Assembly: GCF_034676705.1 (NCBI RefSeq)
Contig: NZ_JAUCBS010000007.1
Location: forward strand, 36,079 to 100,078
Source of the DNA: Gemmobacter sp.
Lineage (GTDB): Bacteria > Pseudomonadota > Alphaproteobacteria > Rhodobacterales > Rhodobacteraceae
DNA: 64,000 nt
Direction of reading: 5' to 3'
Position 1 is the stretch's first letter. Every line of letters starts with the position of its first letter. The position numbers and the translations under genes were made by a program. The notes under the pieces were generated by a model. It was not told the origin of the DNA, did no database searches, and saw nothing but the letters and a program-made list of their open reading frames with translations. Positions 26,204 to 35,391 of this stretch are shown piece after piece.

Positions 26204-27106
26204 ATGGCTTTCACGCTGCGCCAGTTGCAGTTCTTTGTCGCGGTGGCCGAGCAGGGGTCGATTTCCGGCGCTGCGCGGGCGCTGTCGATTTCGCAAAGCT
26301 CGGTCACCGAATCGATCCAGGCGCTGGAGGATGATCTGGGCGTGCGGCTGTTCGACCGGCTGGCACGCGGGTTGCAGCCCACCCACCGGGGCAACCTGTT
26401 CCTGCGCCATGCCCGCCAGATCCTGGCCGATGTTTCGACCGCGCGGCAGGCGTTCCGCGACGAGGCGGAACAGGAAGGCGGGCGGCTGGCGCTGGGGGTG
26501 ACGACGCTGGTGGCAGGCTATGTGCTGTCGGACATGCTGTCGCGCTATCGCCGCGCCCATCCGCGGGTGGAACTGAGCGTGACCGAGGACAGCGGCGAAT
26601 ATCTGGAACATCTGCTGATCGGGGGCGAGCTGGATGTGGCGGTGATGCTGACCTCCTCGATCCGCGACCGCATGGCGCTGCATGTGGAAACGCTGATGGT
26701 GTCGCCCTATCGGCTGTGGCTGCCGCTGGGCCACCCTTTGGGGCAGGCGGAATCCATCGCGTTGGACCAGCTGTCGGGGGCGCCGCTGATCCAGCTGATG
26801 GTGGACGAGATCGAGGGGTCGATGCGGGCGCTGATGGCGGCCATGCGGGTGCGGCCGCGCATCGCATTCCGCACCCGGTCGGTCGAGGCGGTGCGCAGCC
26901 TGGTGGCAACCGGGGCGGGGCTGGCGATCTTGCCCGGCATGGTCTACCGGCCCTGGTCGCTGGAAGGCGACCGGATCGACATTCGCGATGTGTCGGGCGA
27001 TCTGCCGACGGTGCAGGTGGGGGTGGTCTGGCGGCGGGGGGCGCCGCTGTCGCCGCCGGCGCGCAACTTTGTCAAGGCGGCGCAGGCCGGGCTGACGGGG
27101 CGCTGA
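26204..27106 (+). CDS. LysR family transcriptional regulator
   Basis: 300 residues from ATG 26204 (AGGAT just upstream). The N-terminal HTH reads FFVAVAEQGSISGAARAL then ISQSSVTESIQALEDDLG, the standard LysR form. The C-terminal half is a periplasmic-binding-protein-like effector domain. It lies just upstream of, and on the same strand as, the polyamine-type importer operon, which is its probable target. It is divergent from repA but unlikely to control replication. Confidence 0.92.
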   Translation: MAFTLRQLQFFVAVAEQGSISGAARALSISQSSVTESIQALEDDLGVRLFDRLARGLQPTHRGNLFLRHARQILADVSTARQAFRDEAEQEGGRLALGVTTLVAGYVLSDMLSRYRRAHPRVELSVTEDSGEYLEHLLIGGELDVAVMLTSSIRDRMALHVETLMVSPYRLWLPLGHPLGQAESIALDQLSGAPLIQLMVDEIEGSMRALMAAMRVRPRIAFRTRSVEAVRSLVATGAGLAILPGMVYRPWSLEGDRIDIRDVSGDLPTVQVGVVWRRGAPLSPPARNFVKAAQAGLTGR

Positions 27107-27235
27107 CGGGGCGCTGATCCATCGGTTTTACCGATATTGCCATTCTGTATTTTGATATTGCGAAGAAGGGCGGCCCCCATATCCTTTTGGCATCGGGCCC
27201 TGCGGCAGATGGGGCCACCAACAGGGAGCCACCGA

Positions 27236-28393
27236 ATGCACCTCGTGAAACTGTGTGGAACCACCGCGCTTTGCGCCCTTGTCGGCCTGTCGCCGGCGCT
27301 GGCGCAGGTTGCCGCGCTTGGCAAACCCGAAGGGCAGGTGAACATCGTCGCCTGGCCCGGCTATATCGAGCGGGGCGAAACCGACAAGAGCTTTGACTGG
27401 GTGACCAAGTTCGAGGCCGCCTCGGGCTGCAAGGTCAATGTAAAAACCGCCAATACCAGCGACGAGATGGTCGCGCTGATGAACGAGGGCGGGTTCGATC
27501 TGGTCACCGCCTCGGGCGATGCCTCGCTGCGGCTGGTGGCGGGCAAGCGGGTGCAGCCGATCAACCTGTCGCTGGTGCCCAGCTGGAACACGGTCGACGA
27601 CCGGCTGAAGCAGGCGCCCTGGTATGTGGTGGATGGCACGCATTATGGCGTGCCCTATCAGTGGGGCCCCAACGTGTTGATGTACAACACGAAAGTTTTC
27701 GGGGACAAGCCGCCGACCAGCTGGAGCGTGGTGTTCGAGGAAACCACCCTGCCCGATGGCAAATCGAACAAGGGGCGGGTGCAGGCCTATGACGGGCCGA
27801 TCCATATTGCCGATGCCGCGCAATATCTGATGTTCCACAAGCCCGATCTGGGCATCAAGTCGCCCTATGAACTGAACGACGACCAGTACAAGGCCGCGCT
27901 GGATCTGCTGCGCGTGCAGCGCACGCTGACGGCGCGCTACTGGCACGATGCCTTTATCCAGATGGATGACTTCAAGAACGAAGGCATGGCCGCCTCGGGC
28001 ACCTGGCCGTTCCAGGTGAACCTGTTGCAGGCCGATGGCGTGCCGGTGGCCAGCGTCATCCCGCAAGAGGGGGCGACGGGCTGGGCCGATACCACGATGA
28101 TGCATGTGGATGCCGAAAACCCGACCTGCGCCTATCTGTGGATCGAACATACGCTGTCGTCGAACCTGCAATCCGACCTGTCGGTCTGGTTCGGGGCCAA
28201 CCCGGTGGTGCCCGCCGCCTGCACCGACGGCCGCGGCATGCAGACCGCCGCCGGCTGCACCAAGAACGGCTTCGACGATTTCGAGAAGATCCGGTTCTGG
28301 ACCACCCCGGTCACCAAATGCACCAGCCAGAGCGCCTGCGTGCCCTATTACCGCTGGGTGTCGGATTACATCGGGGTGATCGGCGGGCGCTAG
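27236..28393 (+). CDS. ABC transporter periplasmic binding protein, spermidine/putrescine type
   Basis: 385 residues from ATG 27236 with CAGGGAG upstream. The signal peptide ends near GLSPALAQ. The mature part shows INIVAWPGYIE-like and KTANTSDEMVALMNEGGFDL segments and an acidic ligand pocket layout seen in PotD/PotF-type proteins (YGVPYQWGPNVLMYN). The C-terminal region has Cys residues (PAACTDG, CTKNG, KCTSQSAC) that may form disulfides. It starts the importer operon; an amine ligand fits the dehydrogenase encoded at the operon end. Confidence 0.88.
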   Translation: MHLVKLCGTTALCALVGLSPALAQVAALGKPEGQVNIVAWPGYIERGETDKSFDWVTKFEAASGCKVNVKTANTSDEMVALMNEGGFDLVTASGDASLRLVAGKRVQPINLSLVPSWNTVDDRLKQAPWYVVDGTHYGVPYQWGPNVLMYNTKVFGDKPPTSWSVVFEETTLPDGKSNKGRVQAYDGPIHIADAAQYLMFHKPDLGIKSPYELNDDQYKAALDLLRVQRTLTARYWHDAFIQMDDFKNEGMAASGTWPFQVNLLQADGVPVASVIPQEGATGWADTTMMHVDAENPTCAYLWIEHTLSSNLQSDLSVWFGANPVVPAACTDGRGMQTAAGCTKNGFDDFEKIRFWTTPVTKCTSQSACVPYYRWVSDYIGVIGGR

Positions 28394-28442
28394 GCCGCCA
28401 ACGCCCCCCATCCCCCGCCCACCTTGCCCCTTGCGCGCGCGC

Positions 28443-28485
28443 CCCGGGTCGTGGCCCGGGCGCCCCCCCTCCCGAAGGGAGGGGG
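28443..28485 (+). promoter_or_regulatory. two intercistronic hairpins after the polyamine binding-protein gene
   Basis: CCCGGG (28443-28448) pairs with CCCGGG (28455-28460). A 9-bp stem CCCCCTCCC/GGGAGGGGG follows around a GAA loop (28465-28485). They fill the 125-bp gap between the binding-protein gene and the ATPase gene and lack a U-run. They are likely mRNA stabilisers or partial terminators that keep the binding protein in excess. Confidence 0.55.
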
Positions 28486-28518
28486 AGGGGGGCACCCGCC
28501 AGCAGCCGGACAAGCCCC

Positions 28519-29511
28519 ATGACCAATGCCGTTGAATTTCAGTCCGTCAGCCGCCTGTTCGGCCCTGTCCGCGCGGTGGACGGGGTGGATCTGTCGATCC
28601 GCGCAGGCTCGTTCTTTGCCATGCTGGGGCCGTCGGGCAGCGGCAAGACCACCTGCCTGCGGCTGATTTCGGGGTTCGAACGCCCGACGGGCGGGGTGAT
28701 CCGCATCTTTGGCCAGGATGTGGGCGCGGTGCCGCCCAACCGGCGCAACGTGAACACGGTGTTCCAGGATTACGCGCTGTTTCCGCATATGAACGTGCGC
28801 GACAACGTGGCCTATGGGCTGATGGTGCAGGGCGTGGACCGGCGCGCGCGGCACACCCAGGCCGAAGAGATGCTGGCCGTGGTGCAGCTGGCCGGCTATG
28901 GCGACCGCAAGCCGGGGCAGCTGTCGGGCGGGCAGCGCCAGCGGGTGGCGCTGGCGCGGGCGCTGGTGAACCGGCCGCAGGTGCTGTTGCTGGACGAACC
29001 GCTGGGCGCGCTGGATCTGAAGCTGCGCGAGGCGATGCAGGATGAACTGAAGGCGCTGCAACAGCGGCTGGGCATCACCTTTGTCTTTGTCACCCACGAT
29101 CAGGGCGAGGCGCTGAGCATGGCCGATACGGTGGCGGTGTTCAACAATGGCAAGATCGCCCAGATCGGCAGCCCCGAACAGGTCTATGGCTGCCCACGCA
29201 CCCGGTTTGTCGCCGATTTCGTCGGGTCGTCGAATGTGCTGGATGCGGCCATGACCCGCGCGCTTGGCGGGCCGGACCGGCCGGCCAGCCTGCGGCCGGA
29301 ATCGCTGCGCCTCGTGCCGGTGGCGGGGGCGGCGGTGCAGGGCCGGGTGACGGGCCTGCGCTATCTGGGGCCATCGGTGCGGGTGGCCGTGCAACTGCCG
29401 TTCGGTGCGCTGGCGGTGATGGTGCCGGCCGGCGCGCCGGTACCGCAACCGGGCGAGGAGGTCGGGCTGGCCCTGACCCCCGGCGCCCTGCATGTGATGG
29501 AGGAAGGATGA
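28519..29511 (+). CDS. potA: ABC transporter ATPase, PotA type
   Basis: 330 residues from ATG 28519. Walker A is GPSGSGKTT (37-45), the signature is LSGGQRQRVALARAL and Walker B is LLLDEPLGALD. A C-terminal TOBE-like regulatory domain follows (GRVTGLRYLGPSVRVAVQL). It energises uptake through the two permeases downstream. Its stop overlaps the first permease start (ATGA). Confidence 0.93.
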   Translation: MTNAVEFQSVSRLFGPVRAVDGVDLSIRAGSFFAMLGPSGSGKTTCLRLISGFERPTGGVIRIFGQDVGAVPPNRRNVNTVFQDYALFPHMNVRDNVAYGLMVQGVDRRARHTQAEEMLAVVQLAGYGDRKPGQLSGGQRQRVALARALVNRPQVLLLDEPLGALDLKLREAMQDELKALQQRLGITFVFVTHDQGEALSMADTVAVFNNGKIAQIGSPEQVYGCPRTRFVADFVGSSNVLDAAMTRALGGPDRPASLRPESLRLVPVAGAAVQGRVTGLRYLGPSVRVAVQLPFGALAVMVPAGAPVPQPGEEVGLALTPGALHVMEEG

Positions 29512-30446
29512 CCCGCCCTGCCATCCTGCCCGACCGTGGTATCGGCGACCGGCTGAGCGGGTTGTTCTGGCGCCACCCCCGGCTGTTCACCGCGCTGCTG
29601 CTGGGGCCGCCGGTGCTGTGGCTGGGGGTGGTCTATCTGGGGTCGCTGGCAGCACTTCTGGTGCAAAGCCTGTATTCCATTGATGAATTTTCCGGCCTTA
29701 TCAAGCACGAGCTGACGCTGGACACCTATGCCGAACTGTTCCGGGCGCAGAACCTGGACATCATCCTGCGCACGCTGGTCATGGCGGCGGCGGTGACGCT
29801 GGGGGCGGCGGTGATCGGCTTTCCCATCGCCTATTATGCCGCGCGCCATGCAAGGGGCGGGTGGAAGGTGCTGTTCTATCTGGGGGTCATGCTGCCCTTG
29901 TGGTCGTCCTATCTGGTCAAGGTCTATGCCTGGAAGCTGATCCTGGCCAAGGAGGGCATCGTGACCTGGGCGGTGGACGGGATTGGGGCGTCCTTCGTGC
30001 TGAACGGCCTGCTGGCGCTGCCGGTGGTGGGGGGCAATTCGCTGTCCACGAGCTATATCGGCACCTGGCTGGTGTTCCTGTATATCTGGCTGCCCTACAT
30101 GATCCTGCCGATGCAGGCCGCGCTGGAGCGGGTGCCGGTCAGCATGCTGGAAGCCTCGGCCGATCTGGGCGCATCGCGGGCGCAGACCTTTCGCACGGTG
30201 ATCTTGCCGCTGGCACTGCCCGGGGTGATCGCGGGCAGCATATTCACCTTTTCGCTGACGCTGGGCGATTACATCGTGCCGCAGATCATCGGCAATTCGG
30301 CGCGGATGATCGGGCAGGCGGTCCATCAGTTGCAGGGCACGGCGGGGAACATCCCGCTGGCCGCGGCCTTTGCCGTGGTGCCCATCGTGATCATGCTGGT
30401 CTATCTGACCATCGCGCGACGGAAGGGGGCGTTCGATGCACTCTGA
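29508..30446 (+). CDS. potB: ABC transporter permease, PotB type
   Basis: 312 residues with six predicted membrane helices. The EAA coupling loop near the C-terminus reads LEASADLGASRAQTFRTVIL. It overlaps the ATPase gene by four bases and the second permease by eleven, so the operon is tightly coupled. Confidence 0.93.
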   Translation: MTRPAILPDRGIGDRLSGLFWRHPRLFTALLLGPPVLWLGVVYLGSLAALLVQSLYSIDEFSGLIKHELTLDTYAELFRAQNLDIILRTLVMAAAVTLGAAVIGFPIAYYAARHARGGWKVLFYLGVMLPLWSSYLVKVYAWKLILAKEGIVTWAVDGIGASFVLNGLLALPVVGGNSLSTSYIGTWLVFLYIWLPYMILPMQAALERVPVSMLEASADLGASRAQTFRTVILPLALPGVIAGSIFTFSLTLGDYIVPQIIGNSARMIGQAVHQLQGTAGNIPLAAAFAVVPIVIMLVYLTIARRKGAFDAL

Positions 30447-31242
30447 CCGCGCGTCCTGGGGGCTGAAGGTGGCGGCGGTGGCGGGCCTCTTGTTCCTGCA
30501 TGTGCCGATCCTGCTGATCTTCCTTTATGCCTTTACCACCGATGAACGCACCTATCAGTTTCCGCCGCCGGGCCTGACGCTGAAATGGTTCGCGGTGGCC
30601 TGGAACCGGCCCGACATCTGGCCGCCGCTTTACCTCTCGCTCAAGGTGGCGGCGATTTCCACCGCGCTGGCGATGGTGCTGGGCACGCTGTGTGCGGCCG
30701 CCATGGCGCGGGCGGCGTTCTTTGGCCGCGACCAGATCAGCCTGCTGATCATCCTGCCCATCGCGCTGCCCGGCATCATCACCGGCATGTCGCTGCGGTC
30801 GGCCTTTGCCATCATGGAGATTCCGTTTTCCACCTGGACCATCGTGCTGGGCCACGCGACCTTTTGCATCGTGATCGTGTTCAACAATGCGGTGGCGCGG
30901 TTCCGGCGGCTGTCGGGGTCGATCGTCGAGGCGTCGATGGACCTGGGGGCGAACGGGTTCCAGACATTCTGGCATGTGCTGTTGCCGAACCTTGGGTCGG
31001 CGCTGCTGGCGGGGGGGATGCTGGCCTTTGCGCTGTCGTTCGACGAGGTGATCGTGACCACCTTTACCGCCGGGCAGCAAAGCACCCTGCCCATCTGGAT
31101 GCTGAACGAGCTGGTGCGGCCCCGCCAGCGGCCGGTGACCAATGTTGTCGCCATCGCGGTGTTCGTCACCACCTTTGTGCCCATTCTGATCGCCTTTTAC
31201 CTGACGCGCGGCGGGTCCGAGACCGCCGGCGGCGGCAAATGA
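30436..31242 (+). CDS. potC: ABC transporter permease, PotC type
   Basis: 268 residues with six helices. FTTDERTYQFPPPGLTLKWF is the usual PotC-like first periplasmic loop, and the EAA loop reads VEASMDLGANGFQTFWHVLL. It is the second half of the channel. The dehydrogenase gene starts 16 bp later. Confidence 0.93.
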   Translation: MHSDRASWGLKVAAVAGLLFLHVPILLIFLYAFTTDERTYQFPPPGLTLKWFAVAWNRPDIWPPLYLSLKVAAISTALAMVLGTLCAAAMARAAFFGRDQISLLIILPIALPGIITGMSLRSAFAIMEIPFSTWTIVLGHATFCIVIVFNNAVARFRRLSGSIVEASMDLGANGFQTFWHVLLPNLGSALLAGGMLAFALSFDEVIVTTFTAGQQSTLPIWMLNELVRPRQRPVTNVVAIAVFVTTFVPILIAFYLTRGGSETAGGGK

Positions 31243-31258
31243 CCCCGGGGAGGTTCCT

Positions 31259-32692
31259 ATGACCAAGATCGACACCACCATGCTGATCGGCGCCAGCTTC
31301 GAGGCGGGCGAGGAGGCGGCAGAACCCATCCTGAACCCGCGCACCGGCGGGCTGATCCTGGACCTGCCCGAGGCCTCGACGGGTCAGGTGGACCGCGCCG
31401 TTGCCGCCGCGCGCGGGGCGTTCGACGGCTGGTCGCGCACCACGCCCGCAGAACGGTCGGCCGCGCTGTTGCGCATCGCCGACCGGATCGCGGCCGAGGC
31501 GCAGGGCTTTGCCGCGCTGGAGGCGCTGAACTGCGGCAAGCCGATCAATGCCGCGCTGAACGATGAAATCCCCGCCATCGTCGATTGCTACCGTTTCTTT
31601 GCGGGCGCCATCCGCACCCAGCACGGGCAGGTGGCCGGCGAATATCTGGCCGGCCATACCAGCATGATCCGCCGCGATCCCATCGGCGTGGTGGCCAGCA
31701 TCGCGCCCTGGAACTATCCGCTGATGATGATGGCGTGGAAGCTGGCCCCGGCGATTGCGGCGGGCAATACCATCGTCTTCAAGCCCAGCGAGCAAACCCC
31801 GCTGACCGCGCTGAAGATGGCCCGCATCCTGGCCGAGGAACTGCCCGAAGGCGTGGTGAACGTGATCCCGGGCCGCGGCCAGACGGTGGGCAACCATCTG
31901 ATCCACCATCCGGGCGTGGACATGATTTCGCTGACCGGCGATGTGGCGACGGGGCGCAAGATGCTGGATGCCGCATCGAAAACCATCAAGCGCACCCATC
32001 TGGAACTGGGCGGCAAGGCGCCGGTGATCGTGTTCGACGATGCCGATATCGGCGCGGTGGTCGAGGGGCTGCGGGCGTTTTCGTTCTACAACGCCGGGCA
32101 GGATTGCACCGCCGCCTGCCGCGTCTATGCCGGGCGCAAGGTCTATGACAATCTGGTGGCCGACCTGACCGCTGCCGCCGCATCCATCACGCTGGCGGCC
32201 GAGGATGATACCACGAACGAGATCGGCCCGCTGATCAGCCAGCGCCAGCGCGACCGGGTGGCCAGTTTCGTCAACCGGGCGCGGGAACAGAACCACATCA
32301 CCGTCACCACCGGCGGCGCCGCGATGGATCAGGGGTTCTATTACCGCCCGACCGTGGTGGCCGGGGCGTTGCAAAGCGACGAGATCGTGCGGCGCGAGGT
32401 GTTCGGCCCGGTCGTCAGCATCACGCCGTTTTCCGATGTCGACGAGGCGGTGGGCTGGGCCAATGACAGCGATTATGGCCTGGCATCCTCGGTCTGGACG
32501 CGGGATGTGGGGCGGGCGATGGCCACCGCCGCGCGGCTGCGCTACGGCTGCACCTGGATCAACACGCATTTCATGCTGGTCAATGAAATGCCGCATGGCG
32601 GGTTGAAACAATCGGGCTATGGCAAGGACATGTCATCCTACGCGCTGGAGGATTTCACCTTTGTGCGCCATGTGATGGTCAAGCACGGCTAG
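31259..32692 (+). CDS. gamma-aminobutyraldehyde-type dehydrogenase
   Basis: 477 residues. The NAD-binding region includes APWNYPLMMMAWKLAPAIAAGN and KPSEQTPLT. The catalytic Glu is in LELGGKAP (Glu249) and the catalytic Cys in GQDCTAA (Cys283). Overall the sequence is closest in form to PatD/YdcW-type enzymes, which oxidise 4-aminobutanal from putrescine breakdown. Placement directly after a polyamine-type importer supports that role. The gene is convergent with, and overlaps by four bases, the next gene on the minus strand. No aminotransferase or amine oxidase lies alongside. Confidence 0.85.
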   Translation: MTKIDTTMLIGASFEAGEEAAEPILNPRTGGLILDLPEASTGQVDRAVAAARGAFDGWSRTTPAERSAALLRIADRIAAEAQGFAALEALNCGKPINAALNDEIPAIVDCYRFFAGAIRTQHGQVAGEYLAGHTSMIRRDPIGVVASIAPWNYPLMMMAWKLAPAIAAGNTIVFKPSEQTPLTALKMARILAEELPEGVVNVIPGRGQTVGNHLIHHPGVDMISLTGDVATGRKMLDAASKTIKRTHLELGGKAPVIVFDDADIGAVVEGLRAFSFYNAGQDCTAACRVYAGRKVYDNLVADLTAAAASITLAAEDDTTNEIGPLISQRQRDRVASFVNRAREQNHITVTTGGAAMDQGFYYRPTVVAGALQSDEIVRREVFGPVVSITPFSDVDEAVGWANDSDYGLASSVWTRDVGRAMATAARLRYGCTWINTHFMLVNEMPHGGLKQSGYGKDMSSYALEDFTFVRHVMVKHG

Positions 32693-33708
32693 GCCAGCCC
32701 CTGCAGGATGCGGGCGGTGTCGGGCAGGCGGGCAAGGCTGGAGGCCAGCCGGTCGCGCCAGCGCGGGCCGCGCGATTGCGCATCCTGCCACGCCTGATGC
32801 AGATCCTCGGGGCGGTCCTGCGCAAGGGTCTCGATCAGAAAGGCGGCCTGCCCGCGATCCTTGCGCGCCTTGGCCTGATCGGGGCCGCCTTGCCGGCGGT
32901 CGGCCACGATCAGCTTGTGAATGGCAAAGCGTTCGGGGCGCGGGATCTGCACCAGCACGCCGGAGCGATAGAGCGCAATGGCCGGAATCGGGTCGGCGAT
33001 CAGGTAGTTCAGATAGTTCAGCGCCTGCGCGCTGACCCCCAGCGCGGGCAGCGGTTTCACGGTTTCATCGCCAAAGGCCGGGGTCAGGAATTCCACCATG
33101 GCCAGCCCGTTCGACTGGCGCCATTTCCAGATCTGGCGGTCCTGCACCCCGGGCACCGGATCGAATTTCAGCGATTGCAGGATATCGCCCGGCGCCTGTT
33201 CCACCCGGTCGCCAAGCGCCACCGACAGGCGTTCGAAACTGGCAAAGTCGATATCGCCGGTCTGGGCCAGATCCTCGGATCCGAAGCGCACGCCCAGTTC
33301 GCCCTGATACAGCGCATAGGCCGCCGTTCCCACCAGCGTGCCGCCCAGCCGGAACACGCCGGCCCGCGCAAAGGCCGCCAGCAGCGACCCGGTGTCACGG
33401 TCGGTCGCGATCAGGCCTTCGGCCCGCAGCACCCGGGCCAGCCGCGCCATGGTCTCGCGCCGCTGGGCGCCGGCCGCACGCAGATCGGCCGCGCGGGCCA
33501 GCCGGGCGCGCAGATCGGGCGTGCCTTCGCCCAGATAGCGGCTTTTCATCCCGGTCCCCAGGCGGAAGCGGTCATAAAGATAGACCCGCCCGTTGCGGTG
33601 CCGTTCCTCGATGCTGCCGATCAGGCCCGAGGCGGCATCGTCCAGATGCAGGCGCAGCAGATCCTGATAGGCGACCTGCGCGGCACGGGGCAGTGAAAGC
33701 GGGGGCAT
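32689..33708 (-). CDS. nucleotidyltransferase-fold protein (GSU2403 type)
   Basis: 339 residues from ATG 33708. The middle region (FRLGGTLVGTAAYALYQGEL, then TGDIDFASFERLSV) has the Gly-Gly/Thr and Asp-x-Asp pattern of the nucleotidyltransferase superfamily, and the C-terminal helical part includes FAIHKLIVADRR. GSU2403-type proteins are widespread and poorly understood; relatives of the fold include antitoxins and toxins, so a role in a toxin-antitoxin or defence function is possible but unproven. Its upstream region is rich in repeated TGCTGCACAC motifs. Confidence 0.7.
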   Translation of the reverse strand: MPPLSLPRAAQVAYQDLLRLHLDDAASGLIGSIEERHRNGRVYLYDRFRLGTGMKSRYLGEGTPDLRARLARAADLRAAGAQRRETMARLARVLRAEGLIATDRDTGSLLAAFARAGVFRLGGTLVGTAAYALYQGELGVRFGSEDLAQTGDIDFASFERLSVALGDRVEQAPGDILQSLKFDPVPGVQDRQIWKWRQSNGLAMVEFLTPAFGDETVKPLPALGVSAQALNYLNYLIADPIPAIALYRSGVLVQIPRPERFAIHKLIVADRRQGGPDQAKARKDRGQAAFLIETLAQDRPEDLHQAWQDAQSRGPRWRDRLASSLARLPDTARILQGLA

Positions 33709-33725
33709 CGGCGGTCTCCGGTCCG

Positions 33726-33791
33726 GTGCAGCAAATATGCGGATGCTGCACACAGGCGCAAGTGTGCATCATGAAAAACTTTGCTGCACAC
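33726..33791. promoter_or_regulatory. clustered TGCTGCACAC motifs and dyads upstream of the nucleotidyltransferase gene
   Basis: Two identical TGCTGCACAC copies lie at 33744-33753 and 33782-33791. GTGCAGCA/TGCTGCAC form a perfect 8-bp inverted repeat with a 10-bp spacer (33726-33751). TGCACAC/GTGTGCA form another with an 8-bp spacer (33747-33768). On the minus strand a TTGCGC-N16-CATATT promoter can be drawn through the cluster. This looks like a multi-site operator. Confidence 0.5.
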
Positions 33792-33838
33792 ACGCGGCGT
33801 CCATTGCCAAGGCGGCGGTGGTTTGCGGGACTATCCGG

Positions 33839-34291
33839 TCAGGCCACCTTGGCCGGATCGGCGCCATCGCGTTCCAGCAGGCCGCGGATCAGGAACATCT
33901 CGGCCTCGTGGATGCAGCCCATCTGTTCCCATTCCGCATCGGTCTGGGTGGCCAGCCGCCAGGTCAGCAGGCTGACCACGCATTTGTCGGCGCCGATCTT
34001 CAGCAGATCGCCCGGGATCACCCGCGACATGTTGCGGAACTGCATGGTCTCGGGCGAACCACCCACATCGTAATCCACCTGGAACCGGGCCGGATCGGCA
34101 TTCAGCCGCACCCAGGTCTGCTTGCCGGTGAACACCGAGGTGCCGACGAACAGCCCCGGCGCCTGTTCCACCCGGTTGGCGCTGCCCCAGGCCCAGGTGC
34201 CCTGCCGGATGCCATCGGACATGATGCCAAAGGCCACCGCGGCGGGGCGGTTCACAAGGATGCTGCTGCTGTGGCAATGGGGGTCTTGCAC
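33839..34291 (-). CDS. small SRPBCC-like hypothetical protein
   Basis: 150 residues. The N-terminal SSILVNRPAAVAFGIMSDGI resembles the first strand and helix of START/SRPBCC ligand-binding proteins, and the C-terminal helix (EAEMFLIRGLLERDG) would fit that fold. The family match is tentative and no catalytic role can be named. It lies between the nucleotidyltransferase gene and the broken radical SAM gene, on the same strand as both, with gaps over 100 bp on each side. Confidence 0.55.
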   Translation of the reverse strand: MQDPHCHSSSILVNRPAAVAFGIMSDGIRQGTWAWGSANRVEQAPGLFVGTSVFTGKQTWVRLNADPARFQVDYDVGGSPETMQFRNMSRVIPGDLLKIGADKCVVSLLTWRLATQTDAEWEQMGCIHEAEMFLIRGLLERDGADPAKVA

Positions 34292-34402
34292 GGGGATGCT
34301 CCGGTCTGGTTGCGGTGATGCAGGGCTTGCGCGATCCTTTGTTATATCAATCTGGCTGTCAACCTGCTTGCCCCCCCGGGCGGGTTGGCCGCAGGCCCCG
34401 GG

Positions 34403-35391
34403 TCAGCAGAACATGTCGCGCCAGAACTGCAAGACCTCGTCCCGGCCGTCGCGCAGCTGATGGCGGCGCGAAAGATAGGTCGCATAGCTCATGGCATAGG
34501 CGCGGCAATCGCGGCAGTCGATGTTCGGCGAACAGCACTTGCCGGCGTTCCGCGTCAGATCGGCATTGTAATGCACATGGCGATGCGACAGCCGGTTGCC
34601 GCAATCGGTCGCGATCCCGTTTTCGTCCAGCGCATAAAGGCTGCCGGGCTGCGTGACCCAATCGACAAAGGCCGGCACGATCCGGACCGTTTCAGGAAAG
34701 GCATCGGCGGCCGCGAACATCGCCTCGCGCGCCCGCAGCAGCGCGGCATCGTCAAAGCGCATGTCGCTTTGGCCGTCGCTGAAACGGAAATAGTCGCTGG
34801 CGGTCTCCGATGTGCCCGCGATCCGCTGGTTGTAATCGACCGTCGGCGAAAACTGGCTGAAGATCAGCGGCAGCCCATGATCCTTGCAGGCCTGCGCAAC
34901 CTCGGTGATCTCGCCCAGGTTCAGGGCATTCAGCGTCATGACGCAGACGGCGCGCGCATCGCCGGCATAGTTGCGCATCGCCTTGCGGTTCACATTGGCG
35001 CCCCGGTACAGGCCGGTTCTCTGGTCGTTGCCCCAAAGCGAGATGTGAATGCGATAGCGGATATCGGGGTCGATCCGCTTGGTGCCATTGGTGAAGATGG
35101 CGCCTTACGGGATATGGTCGTGACAGGCCCGCACCCGGTCTTGCGTCAACGAGGGTTCGGCACCGCCGATATAGGCAAAGTTGACCCCGCGCCGGGCCTC
35201 GGCCGCAAAAACGCCTGCCAGACCGCAATATCGGTTTCGGCCCGGCTGATCTCCTCGCCGGCACCGGAGAAGTAAAGACATCCCTCGCAGCGCAGGTTGC
35301 AGGTATTGCTGACGTCGTAATTGCTGGTCCGCAGATACCTGTTGCGCAGCGGCAGGTCGACCGGCGGTTTCATCGTCAGGGTGTCGGTCAT
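34403..35391 (-). pseudogene. radical SAM protein gene, disrupted by a frameshift and a stop
   Basis: The N-terminus (from ATG 35391) has the radical SAM cluster motif CNLRCEGC (Cys31, 35, 38). A run of five T on the coding strand (35207-35211) is one short of keeping frame: restoring it gives WQAFFAAEARRGVNFAYIGG. An in-frame TAA follows at 35105-35107, then FTNGTKRIDPDIRY and the rest read normally to 34403. The C-terminal CCSPNIDCRDC suggests a second iron-sulfur cluster. The start overlaps the stop of the TPR-hydrolase gene (ATGA), so the two were made together. Two independent lesions favour real decay over a sequencing error, but read data are needed. Confidence 0.75.

Noticed and set aside
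26204..27106. LysR gene as a regulator of repABC
   Set aside because: It is divergent from repA, but RepA and RepB normally autoregulate the operon, and the LysR gene points toward the polyamine-type importer.
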